A stretch of 64,000 nucleotides of DNA from Catelliglobosispora koreensis DSM 44566 (GTDB taxonomy: Bacteria > Actinomycetota > Actinomycetes > Mycobacteriales > Micromonosporaceae), in the NCBI RefSeq assembly GCF_000379685.1, contig NZ_KB903254.1, positions 140,567-204,566 of the forward strand, given 5' to 3'. The notes under the pieces are model-generated. The model had not been told where the DNA came from. It did not search any database and saw only the letters and a program-made list of their open reading frames with translations. The number at the start of each line of letters is the position of its first letter. The stretch's first letter is position 1. Shown here in pieces: positions 8,824 to 17,061 of this stretch. The translations under genes were made by a program, and so were the position numbers.

Positions 8824-10389
8824 CTAACGATAATGCTCGGAGAAGTCGTGTGGCAGGTACCAGCGTCCCTGCGAAAGAACCAAGGTAAAGGCCCGCTGAT
8901 CCCTGAGCACCACCTGCAAGCGGATGACCCGGTTGCCCTCGCCCGCGGGACTCCACCACCGTTCATCGACCGGCCAAGGGCCCGCCCAGTTGACTACCTC
9001 TAGCCGGGACTGTCCGATCACCACTAGCGCGGGGTCGCCGCTGAGCCGCAGGCGCGCGTCGACGCGTACCAGCTGGTGGTGGGTATCTAGCACTTCAAGG
9101 TGTGCTGGCTCGGGCAAAATCGCCGCCGGAGCGGGCGGGGGCAACTGACCGGGCCAAGGGCCGGCCGGGCGATCCGGGACACGCTCATCACCCCACGGCA
9201 CCTGTGACCCTCGCGTACGCGGATCACGGCCACCGCCTTCCACCGCGATGATGACGGACTCCGGGCCCAGGAGACCCTGAAGGCGGTGCATCGCCCGGTG
9301 CGCCCGGTCTTGCTCAGCCCCGGCTTCGCCCCACAACCCTGGCTGCAAACCGGCTTGAGCGAGCACTCCCTCTGGCAGGAGCCGCAAAGCCACGATGCCG
9401 CAAGCCAGCCGGCCGCTGGTGAGCCAGCCTTCCAGCTGCCACCGGGTGCGGTCGGCGATCGCGTTCGCGGTGAGCACTCCGTCGTGTCGCCATACCCGGT
9501 AAAGCTCTTGTCCCTCAGCGGTTATCGCCACGATGGCCAGGCGGGTGCAGACGAGGCCGAATCCGGCAAGCCGTGCGTGCAACCGTTCCGCTAGCGCGCG
9601 AGCGGCGAAGGCCGCGCGGTCCACCCGTTCCACCGGATCGTCGAACCGGTCTTCTACTTCCAGGTCCGGTGGCGGCTGCCGCACCGCGAGCGGACGGTCG
9701 TCCTTACCCGCCGCGAGCCGCTGAGCCAAGGCGGCGTCCAGCCCGAAGCGGGCGAGCACGTCACCCGGCGGCAGCGTGGCGAACTTGCCCAGGGTCCGCA
9801 CTCCCAAGCGCCACAACAGATCGGCGAGCTGTGGCCGCTCAAGTGTTGAAATCGGCAGCTCAGCTAGGAAGCGGGAAGTTTCCCCGGGAGCGATGAGCTG
9901 ACCGGCCCGTGCCGCCAGAAGCGCCGCGAACGCCCCGTCAGCGATGCCGATCTGGGCCTCCACTTCGCACTCGATGGCGATGTGCTCGACGATGCGTTCA
10001 GCCGCGGCGGCTTCGCTCTTGTAGTACCTCGCCGGGCCTTTGGCCGAGAAGGCACAGACCCCCGGCCGCAACACGGCCACCCCGGCGGCCAGTTCTTCTA
10101 CCGCCGCGACTACCGGCTCGAAGACCCGCATATCCCGGCCCGGGTCATAGTCCACAATGGATAGTTCCGGGCAGCGGGCTTGCGCGTCGCGTTTCTTCAG
10201 CCCTCGCTTCACCCCTTCGGACCGCGCTTGCGGGGAACAGGCGACCACCTTGTTCGCGTGCATCACCGCCACAGGGCCGGGCACACCACTGGCGACGACG
10301 GGCCAGTCCGGGCACCAGACGAGCATCGTCCGGATAAGCGAACTTGCGCGCCCGTCGTCCGGTTTTCCCAGCCCAGCGACGGCTCCCAC
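8824..10389 (-). CDS. imuB: ImuB-like Y-family polymerase-related protein (mutasome hub)
   Basis: About 521 residues from a GTG at 10389. The open frame extends to a GTG at 10407, but that codon lies inside the LexA-like box; ATG 10326 is the other option. The N-terminus LVWCPDWPVVA replaces the DMDAFFASVE catalytic block of active DinB enzymes, so the Y-family active-site acids are missing, as expected for ImuB. The helix-hairpin-helix region (LADLLWRLGVRTLGKFATLP) and little-finger region follow. A short SQVPWG near residue 410 may be a degenerate beta-clamp motif; the mycobacterial hub uses QLPLWG. ImuB bridges the clamp, ImuA' and DnaE2. Confidence 0.88.
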   Translation of the reverse strand: MGAVAGLGKPDDGRASSLIRTMLVWCPDWPVVASGVPGPVAVMHANKVVACSPQARSEGVKRGLKKRDAQARCPELSIVDYDPGRDMRVFEPVVAAVEELAAGVAVLRPGVCAFSAKGPARYYKSEAAAAERIVEHIAIECEVEAQIGIADGAFAALLAARAGQLIAPGETSRFLAELPISTLERPQLADLLWRLGVRTLGKFATLPPGDVLARFGLDAALAQRLAAGKDDRPLAVRQPPPDLEVEDRFDDPVERVDRAAFAARALAERLHARLAGFGLVCTRLAIVAITAEGQELYRVWRHDGVLTANAIADRTRWQLEGWLTSGRLACGIVALRLLPEGVLAQAGLQPGLWGEAGAEQDRAHRAMHRLQGLLGPESVIIAVEGGGRDPRTRGSQVPWGDERVPDRPAGPWPGQLPPPAPAAILPEPAHLEVLDTHHQLVRVDARLRLSGDPALVVIGQSRLEVVNWAGPWPVDERWWSPAGEGNRVIRLQVVLRDQRAFTLVLSQGRWYLPHDFSEHYR

Positions 10390-10399
10390 GCTCTTAAGA

Positions 10400-10415
10400 T
10401 AGAACACCTGTGCGT
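10400..10415 (-). promoter_or_regulatory. LexA/SOS-box-like site at imuB
   Basis: Plus-strand core gaac-acct-gtgc matches GAAC-N4-GTTC at 7 of 8 positions and TCGAAC-N4-GTTCGA-like sequence at most outer positions. It overlaps the most upstream possible GTG (10405-10407), arguing that translation starts further in. Confidence 0.65.
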
Positions 10416-10446
10416 AAAAGCGTGGATGCGGGCCGGAGCCCTGTGA

Positions 10447-10510
10447 ACTTTCGGCGAGCGGCGAAAGTCGTTGAGCCGCCGGTGCGCGAGCGAGATCGTG
10501 AGCCGGCGGC
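10447..10510. repeat. Two inverted repeats in the imuB/secreted-protein intergenic region
   Basis: In the 140-nt divergent region, ACTTTCG (10447-10453) pairs with CGAAAGT (10462-10468), and GCCGCCGG (10475-10482) pairs with CCGGCGGC (10503-10510). They could be operator or leader hairpins for the plus-strand gene. There is no T-run, so a terminator is unlikely. Confidence 0.4.
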
Positions 10511-10547
10511 GCGAACTGTCGCGCCGCGACTCACTTAGGAGGCTCGT

Positions 10548-11273
10548 GTGCATGGACGCATTCGATTTCCCGCTCTGGCCCTGTCACTCGCGATGGCACT
10601 CGGCATGACCACCGCTACACCGGAACTGGCCAGGGCAGACACGGCTGGGGCACGGCAGGTCGCGTTTGACCCGAGCTCCCACCCTTACGGCCGCAGCATG
10701 CAAGAGTGGTACCGAGATTGGTGGCGCTGGGCGATCGCCATTCCGTTCGACCGCCATCCGAGCCTGGATCCCACCGGTGCCCGGTGCACGGCCGATCAAA
10801 ACGATCGCCACGCCTGGCTTCTCGGGGCGCAAGGCACTTTTACGAGCGTGGATCGCTCCTGCACGGTGCCCGCGCGCCGGGCCGTCGCTCTCGGGCTGTC
10901 GGTGTATCTCAACGATTATCCGTGCCCGGATCCGGGCTTCGAGCCAGCGCCAGGGCAGACGCTTGAGGAGTTTCTCACCGAGGGCGCACGCCAGACCATC
11001 GACACCGTTGACGCTCTCACGCTCACCGTCGATGGAACCGTGGTGCCCAACGTGTTTAGCCACCGGACCACGACGCCATTGTTCACCTTCACCGGTGACG
11101 TGAGCATGCGGCAACTGGACCCGTGCATCACCGGCACGCCACAGCAGGCGGTGGCCGACGGCTACTTCGTCCTGCTCAAGCCAATGAAACCCGGTGTGCA
11201 CACGGTGGTGTGGACGGTTCATCACACCTTCGGTTACGCCTACACCGTTCGTTACACCCTCACGGTGCGGTGA
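10548..11273 (+). CDS. Secreted protein with WW-rich motif and four conserved-looking cysteines
   Basis: 241 residues from GTG 10548, preceded by a strong AGGAGG (about 10537-10542). A Sec signal peptide covers about residues 1-30 (ELARADT). The mature part opens with a MQEWYRDWWRWAIAIP motif followed by DPTGARC and RSCTVPARRA. I recall this arrangement from a widespread family of secreted hypothetical proteins (WW..W..P..NP..D.TG..C), but know no assigned function. Cysteines at four positions suggest disulphides. The 3' end overlaps the convergent regulator by 14 nt. Confidence 0.82.
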   Translation: MHGRIRFPALALSLAMALGMTTATPELARADTAGARQVAFDPSSHPYGRSMQEWYRDWWRWAIAIPFDRHPSLDPTGARCTADQNDRHAWLLGAQGTFTSVDRSCTVPARRAVALGLSVYLNDYPCPDPGFEPAPGQTLEEFLTEGARQTIDTVDALTLTVDGTVVPNVFSHRTTTPLFTFTGDVSMRQLDPCITGTPQQAVADGYFVLLKPMKPGVHTVVWTVHHTFGYAYTVRYTLTVR

Positions 11274-12270
11274 CGCCCGTGTAGCCGAGCATTGCCCGGC
11301 CGAGGGCGGTAACGTTATGCCGCACCGTATTGCGATGCCGCCGGCTCTCGACGAGCCCGGCCTGGCGCAGCACAGTGGCATGTTCCGATGTGGACGGTGC
11401 GGATAGGCCAAGCCGGGTGGCGAGCAGGCCGGTCGTGATGCCCGGCTCGGTGGCGATTACCTCAAGCACCGCGGCACGTGATCTCCCGATGAGGGCATGC
11501 AGATGGCCCATGCCGTGCTGAGAATCAGGCCCGGTTAGCACTTCCAGTGCCGTCACGGGATCGTCGAGGGCGGGGACGAACAGCAACGCTGGACCGTCCC
11601 CGCCCAGCTGCCAGAAAAACTCCGGCCGGTAGCAAAACACCGATGGCGCGATCTGCAATCCACGCCCCAGCAGACGGGCCGCGCCCGGCACAGGCGCGCC
11701 AACGACTTCGAGAACCGGCGCGCGCCAGCGAACATGCGGGGCAAGACAGCTGAACAGCCCTTCCACCCCACCGAGCGCCATCGCCTCGACATAACGAAGA
11801 CGGTGCGCGTCCAGGTGCCGTTTCATGCGCGGCCACAGGTTCGAGATAGTCCCGCTGAACGCGTTATCGACCCCAGCGGCCAGACGCGCCCGGGCAGCAC
11901 GGCGTCCCCGGGCCAGATCACTCGTCCAGCTCGGCAAAGAAGAGATGCGAGCGAGATGTTCCAGCTCTCGTCGCAGCGCGGGAGCCGGGGCCCCGGCGAC
12001 GGCCGCGGCAGCATGCTCCCGTTGGGAGGCGGGGCTAAGGATCGTCATCAGATCGAGCATTCCGTTGGGGTGGAACAGCTCAGCGATGTGTTGCGCCGGG
12101 CCGCCGATCTCGCGCCGGGCGCGGCGGCGCCACGTGCCGAACAGCAATGGAGTGCGGCGGCTTTGCAACGTTCGTAGCGCGAACAGTGTCTCCGCCAGCG
12201 ATCCGGCGTTGATGACGCCGGTTCGCATCAGATCATCAGCGGTGAATTCGATTCGCTGCACCTCGTGCAA
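11260..12270 (-). CDS. ArsR-type winged-helix transcriptional regulator with long N-terminal domain
   Basis: 336 residues. The DNA-binding wing is at the C-terminus (about residues 255-330), with AVLEVIATEPGITTGLLA, LSAPSTSEHATVLRQAGLV and the basic wing ESRRHRNTVRHNV. The 250-residue N-terminal domain resembles the uncharacterised sensing part of actinobacterial ArsR-like regulators, which lack cysteine metal sites. It is a single gene, convergent with the secreted protein and followed on the right by the DUF1905 gene. The ligand is unknown. Confidence 0.85.
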   Translation of the reverse strand: MHEVQRIEFTADDLMRTGVINAGSLAETLFALRTLQSRRTPLLFGTWRRRARREIGGPAQHIAELFHPNGMLDLMTILSPASQREHAAAAVAGAPAPALRRELEHLARISSLPSWTSDLARGRRAARARLAAGVDNAFSGTISNLWPRMKRHLDAHRLRYVEAMALGGVEGLFSCLAPHVRWRAPVLEVVGAPVPGAARLLGRGLQIAPSVFCYRPEFFWQLGGDGPALLFVPALDDPVTALEVLTGPDSQHGMGHLHALIGRSRAAVLEVIATEPGITTGLLATRLGLSAPSTSEHATVLRQAGLVESRRHRNTVRHNVTALGRAMLGYTGVTAP

Positions 12271-12308
12271 ACGCCTCAGCCACCCGGATCCGTTGCCCGC
12301 GAACGCCG

Positions 12309-12590
12309 CTAAATGGTGAGGTGAACGGTGACCACATCGCCGACGTCAAGGTCCTCGGCTTTGCGCACGGCGGTTTTCACCGGCACGATGTAGCGCCCAT
12401 CTTTAGGAAACAAAGAAGTGGTCCACTTGGCTTTTCCTATGCGGGCGCTCACCGGGATCATGCCCCAGCCATAGCTGACCATGGCGGCCATTTCTTCCAG
12501 TGCCGCGCATTCCGCCTCGGGAACCGTGACGAAATGCCAAGGGGCGGGCCCTTTCCAAAACCAGATCTCGCCGGTGAATTTCAGATCCAT
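12309..12590 (-). CDS. DUF1905 domain protein
   Basis: 93 residues. Beginning MDLKFTGEIWFWKGPAPW and containing KAKWTTSLFPKDGRYIVPVK, it matches the compact beta-barrel DUF1905 family in length and motif order. Function is unknown for the family. It is separated from the upstream gene by a strong hairpin (12604-12633), so it probably has its own promoter. Confidence 0.85.
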   Translation of the reverse strand: MDLKFTGEIWFWKGPAPWHFVTVPEAECAALEEMAAMVSYGWGMIPVSARIGKAKWTTSLFPKDGRYIVPVKTAVRKAEDLDVGDVVTVHLTI

Positions 12591-12603
12591 CGGCCCAGAA
12601 TAG

Positions 12604-12633
12604 TGAAGGGCGCTGTGTTCACAGCGCCCTTCA
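12604..12633 (-). terminator. Perfect 14-bp hairpin terminator
   Basis: TGAAGGGCGCTGTG (12604-12617) and CACAGCGCCCTTCA (12620-12633) are exact reverse complements around a 2-nt centre. It lies 7 nt after the stop of the gene at 12641-13297 and before the DUF1905 gene, and probably ends the imuA' transcript. Confidence 0.75.
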
Positions 12634-12640
12634 TCGATGG

Positions 12641-13297
12641 TCAGCTGATAACAGTCTCGAAGAGACGGCGGTAGTTGGAAAACAACTGCCGCAGTTCCTC
12701 GGTGTCGGAGCTATCCGCATTCCAGCTTTCCAGCTCCTGCTCCCTTTGTTCCAAGGTCGCCTTGAGACTGGCGATCGCCTCGGTAACCAGTGTTCTGGCT
12801 TCCGCGGCGGCCGACGCTGGATCGTCAACGAAACGCATCTGGATCGCGTCCCAGCGATGGCGCAAATCGCTCGATGACTCGACCTCAGCGCTCCCGACCG
12901 CCGAGCCACCATCGGGAAGCCACGGCTCTGGATCCGTTACCGGATCAGAATCGGGTTGCCCCGCGGCGTCAACGTCCGCGGCCGGCTCGCTGACAACTTC
13001 CGTGTCTGCTTCGCTGGCAAGCTCAGTGTCCTCACGGGAAAGTTCGGCTTCCTCACGGGGAAGCTCAGTCTCCTCGCGCTGAACGGGAAGCTCGTGTTCA
13101 CGGGGGCGTTGCCCGTCAGGGTCGGTCAAGGCGTCGACCCGGTCGGTCAGGCTGTCTGACGGCTCGGGCTCCTTGTCTGACTCAAGTTCCGCGCGCTCTG
13201 CCTCAAGCTCGGCGCGCTCCTCGGTGGGCTCGGCCAGATCGTCCATTGGGGGGTGTTCGTTTTCACGGGGGCTCGTTTGCTTGGTGTCATGCGGCAT
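12641..13297 (-). CDS. Acidic coiled-coil protein, paralogue of the next gene
   Basis: 218 residues from ATG 13297 with an AAGGAGG ribosome site 7 nt upstream. The first 130 residues are Glu-rich low complexity (ERAELEAERAELES, REETELPREEAELS). The C-terminal 80 residues (LRHRWDAIQMRFVDDP, ending with SDTEELRQLFSNYR) form a helical domain that is recognisably similar to the C-terminus of the upstream gene (QWQQLQIHFAEAP, DTEELRQAIVHYR). Such pairs occur in other actinobacteria; their function is not known to me. The gene starts 11 nt inside the upstream gene. Confidence 0.8.
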   Translation of the reverse strand: MPHDTKQTSPRENEHPPMDDLAEPTEERAELEAERAELESDKEPEPSDSLTDRVDALTDPDGQRPREHELPVQREETELPREEAELSREDTELASEADTEVVSEPAADVDAAGQPDSDPVTDPEPWLPDGGSAVGSAEVESSSDLRHRWDAIQMRFVDDPASAAAEARTLVTEAIASLKATLEQREQELESWNADSSDTEELRQLFSNYRRLFETVIS

Positions 13298-13886
13298 TTC
13301 GGGCCCTCCTTGGTGACGGTGATGGCGATGACGGCGTGGTCATGGGCTGTTCGGCCGGGTCTTCGCCAAGCAGGCCGGTGACGATGGTGCGGTAGTGCAC
13401 GATCGCCTGGCGCAGCTCTTCGGTGTCGGCGTCGCCCTGGTCGTGTCGCTGGGCGATGTCATGTGCGGTGCGGTAATCGGCGAGGGTGCGGGCGTGCTCG
13501 ACCGACAGCAGCGCGGCTTGTTCGTCGAAATCCTTGGTGGGATAACCGATTTCGCTGAGCAACTGGGTCACGAACCGGTCCGCCTCGGCCACCGCTTCAT
13601 GCGGCGCTTCGGCGAAGTGGATTTGCAGCTGCTGCCATTGCTGGACATAGCTGTTTCTCTCCTCGGGCGACAGCTCCCGCAACCGCAGCTGGGCATGCCG
13701 CTGTTTGCGGTCACGGAGTTCGTGCTCTGCCGCGGATACGGTGTCCATTTCGGAGGCCAGGCGGTCGTATTCTGGCCCGAACTGACGGCGCAGTGCTTCC
13801 CGCCTGATGTATAACCAGGCCAGGACGGCTGCGATGATGAGGAAAGCGAAGCCCGCGATAATCAGGACTAGCTCCATGGTGTTCAT
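13287..13886 (-). CDS. Single-TM coiled-coil protein, paralogue of the previous gene
   Basis: 199 residues from ATG 13886, preceded by AAGGAG. One N-terminal TM helix (about residues 4-24, LVLIIAGFAFLIIAAVLAW) is followed by a basic stretch and a long helical cytoplasmic region with QWQQLQIHFAEAPHEAVAEA and DTEELRQAIVHYR. The start codon lies 46 nt after the imuA' stop with no visible terminator between, so it is probably transcribed with imuA' and therefore possibly under SOS control. Confidence 0.8.
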   Translation of the reverse strand: MNTMELVLIIAGFAFLIIAAVLAWLYIRREALRRQFGPEYDRLASEMDTVSAAEHELRDRKQRHAQLRLRELSPEERNSYVQQWQQLQIHFAEAPHEAVAEADRFVTQLLSEIGYPTKDFDEQAALLSVEHARTLADYRTAHDIAQRHDQGDADTEELRQAIVHYRTIVTGLLGEDPAEQPMTTPSSPSPSPRRARNAA

Positions 13887-13932
13887 GAGAATCGCTCCTT
13901 TCACCCAGAGCTATGCCCCGAACGCGCCGCGC

Positions 13933-14613
13933 TTAACCGCCCACGGCATAAAGGTGGCGAGGCTCGCTGGCCCGGTTGGGTTTGCCGCACGTGTGCTCAC
14001 CGTTAGGACAGGTGCTCGGCAACGCGATGGTGCCCGATCGTGGGCGCCCGGCCGAGCCACGGCCCTTGGCGTTGATGGTGATTTCCCGGCAGCGCAACCG
14101 CCCTCGCCCGTGGTTTGGTCCATACCAGACAGGGTTTTCGGTGGTGAGGGTCAGCTCGGCTCCCTCCCATCCGTGTGCGGACAAGACGATCAGCGAGCCG
14201 TTGCGCTGACGGACCCGCGCCGCGAGCTGTGCCCGCACCGACGGGGCGACCCGGCCGGCTGGGGCGATGGCCACCAGATCGAACCCATCGAGCAAAATGG
14301 AGGTCACGGCCGTCCACTCCGCACCGGGATAGGGCACCAGCACGAGCCGGTCGAGCACCACCCCGAGCTCTTTGGCCGCCATGATGCCCAGCTGCGGCAG
14401 GCCGGCCACGGCACACCAGGAGCCGGCTTGAGAAGCGGCGGCGAGCGTCGCGAGCAGCAGCGAAAGCGCCCCCGGCCCAGGGGTGATGGCCAAAGTGGTG
14501 CCACGGCGCAATCCCTGCCCGGGAAAGAACTGCGTCAGCTCAGGCAGCAGCGGAAAGGCTTGATCGGTGCGCTCGCTCGCGCGCCAGACCAGCCCTGCCA
14601 GTTCCGCCTGCAC
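13933..14613 (-). CDS. imuA': ImuA'-like RecA-related mutasome protein
   Basis: 226 residues from GTG 14613. RecA-fold traits without a complete Walker A: TTLAITPGPGALSLLLATLAAAS takes the P-loop position, followed by SWCAVAGLPQLGIMAAKELGV and DRLVLVPYP. This layout matches actinobacterial ImuA' proteins, which lack ATPase residues and interact with ImuB. A near-perfect LexA box precedes the GTG. In mycobacteria imuA' and imuB are adjacent; here 3.5 kb of other genes separates them. The weaker alternative is an unrelated RecA-like hypothetical protein. Confidence 0.75.
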   Translation of the reverse strand: MQAELAGLVWRASERTDQAFPLLPELTQFFPGQGLRRGTTLAITPGPGALSLLLATLAAASQAGSWCAVAGLPQLGIMAAKELGVVLDRLVLVPYPGAEWTAVTSILLDGFDLVAIAPAGRVAPSVRAQLAARVRQRNGSLIVLSAHGWEGAELTLTTENPVWYGPNHGRGRLRCREITINAKGRGSAGRPRSGTIALPSTCPNGEHTCGKPNRASEPRHLYAVGG

Positions 14614-14615
14614 AT

Positions 14616-14631
14616 TCGAACATTAGTTCCA
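14616..14631 (-). promoter_or_regulatory. Near-perfect LexA/SOS box upstream of imuA'
   Basis: Plus strand reads tcgaac-atta-gttcca: the GAAC-N4-GTTC core is matched at 8 of 8 and the full TCGAAC-N4-GTTCGA palindrome at 11 of 12. It overlaps the TAA of the upstream acyl-activating gene (14623-14625) and ends 3 nt before the imuA' GTG. Confidence 0.85.
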
Positions 14632-17061
14632 ATGACGGAGCGTAGTCAAACGCGGGTGCAGGCCATTCTTGATCCGGCGGTACGCCAGTGTGACCGCAGA
14701 GCTCACCCGGCCGATCACAAAAGTGACCGCCACGCCCACGACCAGGGATGCGGCGAAGCCGGCGACCGGTGGAAAGTCGAGCAGCCGTGGGAACACCTGC
14801 CAATGTGTCAGATAGATGTAAAGCGACGATGCCGCGAGCACGCCAGCGATCCGGTTAACCACGGTGACACTGGGTATGGACGGAATCCAGGTGAGGGCGA
14901 TCAGCCCGGCGAACATGATGGCTTCCCGCAACGGGTGGCCATGAAAGCCGGGAATGGTCGCCGCCGCCGCGATGGTCACGACAGCCCGCTGCTGCCACGA
15001 GGTTGCTTTGGCCGCCGCCCAGCCCAGGGCGAACAGCCAGATCACGACGAGCGGGGTCGCCAGCTTCGCCCCGGCGAACAGTCCATATCGCGTGACCAGG
15101 CCGGCCATCATCACCGCCATCGGGAAAGCGAACGGGTGCCGTCGTTCGAACCGGTCCAGCCAGGGAATGGCCAGCAGCCCCAGCGCTCCTAAGAGGACGT
15201 AGACGATGGTCTCGATGAACCAGAAGTCATTGAACACGCCCCGGTTGAGGAAGTTGTGCAGCAAGAAGATCTCGGCCGGGCCATAGGCGTCGGAGATGAA
15301 CGCCGCGGCGAAGGCGATCCAGCAGATGCTCACGAGCGCGATGCGGCGCACGCTGCGGACGATGGCCTGCATCCGGGCGCTGTGCCCAGCCGCGGTCAGG
15401 TGGAAGCGGGCGAAGTTGAAGCCCGCGACCGACAGCAGCAGGTGTGCCCCACCCGAGACCGCGAATAGCGCCGAGTGGGTGCCCACGACCAGCACGATGG
15501 ATACGGCGCGCAGGAAGACGCCTGTGTCCAGGGCCGCGATCCGCTTATGGGGACGCCGCAGGGCGCGCAGGTCCTTGATCGAGGTGGTGTGCCAGTCTGG
15601 CGGCAAATGCCCGAGCGCTTCTTCGAGGCGGACTGACATCTCCACATAGGACAGTGAGTCGCCGCCCAGGCTGACGAACGAACTGTCCTCCGGAACCGTC
15701 TCCAGCTCAAAGACTTCGGCGAACAGGGCCGCGAGATCCGTGCCGGCGGCTTGCCCGCTGGGATGCAGCAAGGCCCGCATGGCTTGGTAGTCGGGCTTTC
15801 CGCTGGAGAGCCGGGGCAACGCGGTCACCCGGTGCACGCTGACCGCGCGCGCTGGAAGCTGACACGCCTTCGCCGCGAGGACCCGTGTGTGCCTTGGCTC
15901 CCCCGTTGTCACGACGGCGATCTTGCCGTCATCGTCCAGGCAGGACGCCATGATGCCTTGCTCGGCAAGCTTTTGCTCCACCAGCTCCAGGTCGATCCGC
16001 AAGCCGAATACCTTGGCGAACCGGTTGCACCGCCCCACGATCTCAACCAACCCCTGGGGTGTACGCCGTGCGAGGTCCCCCGTGCGCAAAGCGTGCACGG
16101 TCCGCCCGTGTGCCAAGTCAGCCGGCCCAGACGCGTAACCGAGCATGACGTTGGGCCCGTGGTAAATCAGCTCGCTCGTCTCGGGGTCGATGTCGAACGA
16201 TCCGCCCGCAACGGCGACGCCCACACAGTGCGGATCGGTCAGCGCACGCGCTGGCGGCAGATAGGCCATGCGGGCGGTCGCCTCGGTCTGCCCATACATG
16301 ACGTAGAAGTCAAAACCCTTACGTCGCCCCAGTTTCGCGTAGTGCCGGACGCGGTCAGGCGCCAGGCGCCCACCGGCCTGCGTGACGTAACGCAAGGACG
16401 GCAGGTCCATCTCGCTAAAGCCAACGCGGTCGAGCAGGTCAAACGTGTGCGGCACGCCAGCGAAACTGGTGCAGCCCGTGGAACGGACCGTCTCCCAGAA
16501 CTCCGGTTCCGTGACGGACCGTTCGGTGAGCACGAGTGAAGCGCCACGCAGCAGATGACTGTTGATGACGGAAAGCCCGTAGCAGTAATGCATCGGCAGC
16601 GTCGTGGCCGCGCGGTCGTCAGCGGTCAGCTGAAGGTAGCTGGCGATCGATTCGGCGTTGGAGCGCAGGTTAGTGTGCGACAGCCGCACCAGTTTCGCCG
16701 ATCCGGTGGACCCTGACGTGCTCAGCAGCATCGCCAAGTCGGGGTGCAGCGTGTGCGCCGAACCGGTGCGCCGTTCTTGCACCGAACCGGGCCCGATCAC
16801 CACGTCGGGGTCGTAAGCCTCGATCAGTTCAGGCGCAGATGGTGCCAGCAGCACGACATGCCCGGCGTGCAGGGCACCGAGGTAGGCGATGATGGCTTCA
16901 GCCGTGTTGGCTCCGGTCATCAGGACCAGACGGCGCCGCGATCCGAGGCGCTCACCAAACCGCGAGACGCGGGAAGCCAAAGCGGTGTAAGAGATCTCGC
17001 CCTCGGGAGTCACCAGGGCGGTACGGCTGCCGTGCGCGGCCAGGTTAACGAGAACGTTCAT
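14623..17061 (-). CDS. Adenylation-carrier-membrane acyltransferase fusion protein
   Basis: 812 residues. Residues 1-430 are an acyl/aminoacyl-adenylating domain: LLSTSGSTGSAK (A3 motif, about 112-123), YGQTEA (256-261), RTGDLARR (A7) and LSSGKPDY with the A10 lysine at 422. Residues 440-500 are a carrier domain with SLGGDSL; the phosphopantetheine serine is 469. Residues 512-800 form a polytopic acyltransferase-3-like domain with about ten TM helices. The protein probably activates an acyl or amino acid, loads it on the carrier and transfers it across the membrane to an acceptor. The ATG overlaps the ABC ATPase stop by 4 nt, so it belongs to the iron operon. The substrate cannot be predicted safely. 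Confidence 0.85.
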   Translation of the reverse strand: MNVLVNLAAHGSRTALVTPEGEISYTALASRVSRFGERLGSRRRLVLMTGANTAEAIIAYLGALHAGHVVLLAPSAPELIEAYDPDVVIGPGSVQERRTGSAHTLHPDLAMLLSTSGSTGSAKLVRLSHTNLRSNAESIASYLQLTADDRAATTLPMHYCYGLSVINSHLLRGASLVLTERSVTEPEFWETVRSTGCTSFAGVPHTFDLLDRVGFSEMDLPSLRYVTQAGGRLAPDRVRHYAKLGRRKGFDFYVMYGQTEATARMAYLPPARALTDPHCVGVAVAGGSFDIDPETSELIYHGPNVMLGYASGPADLAHGRTVHALRTGDLARRTPQGLVEIVGRCNRFAKVFGLRIDLELVEQKLAEQGIMASCLDDDGKIAVVTTGEPRHTRVLAAKACQLPARAVSVHRVTALPRLSSGKPDYQAMRALLHPSGQAAGTDLAALFAEVFELETVPEDSSFVSLGGDSLSYVEMSVRLEEALGHLPPDWHTTSIKDLRALRRPHKRIAALDTGVFLRAVSIVLVVGTHSALFAVSGGAHLLLSVAGFNFARFHLTAAGHSARMQAIVRSVRRIALVSICWIAFAAAFISDAYGPAEIFLLHNFLNRGVFNDFWFIETIVYVLLGALGLLAIPWLDRFERRHPFAFPMAVMMAGLVTRYGLFAGAKLATPLVVIWLFALGWAAAKATSWQQRAVVTIAAAATIPGFHGHPLREAIMFAGLIALTWIPSIPSVTVVNRIAGVLAASSLYIYLTHWQVFPRLLDFPPVAGFAASLVVGVAVTFVIGRVSSAVTLAYRRIKNGLHPRLTTLRHWN

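Noticed and set aside
13807..15192. A 461-residue plus-strand frame across imuA' and the acyltransferase end
   Set aside because: It runs antisense over two well-supported genes, and its product has no recognisable domain.
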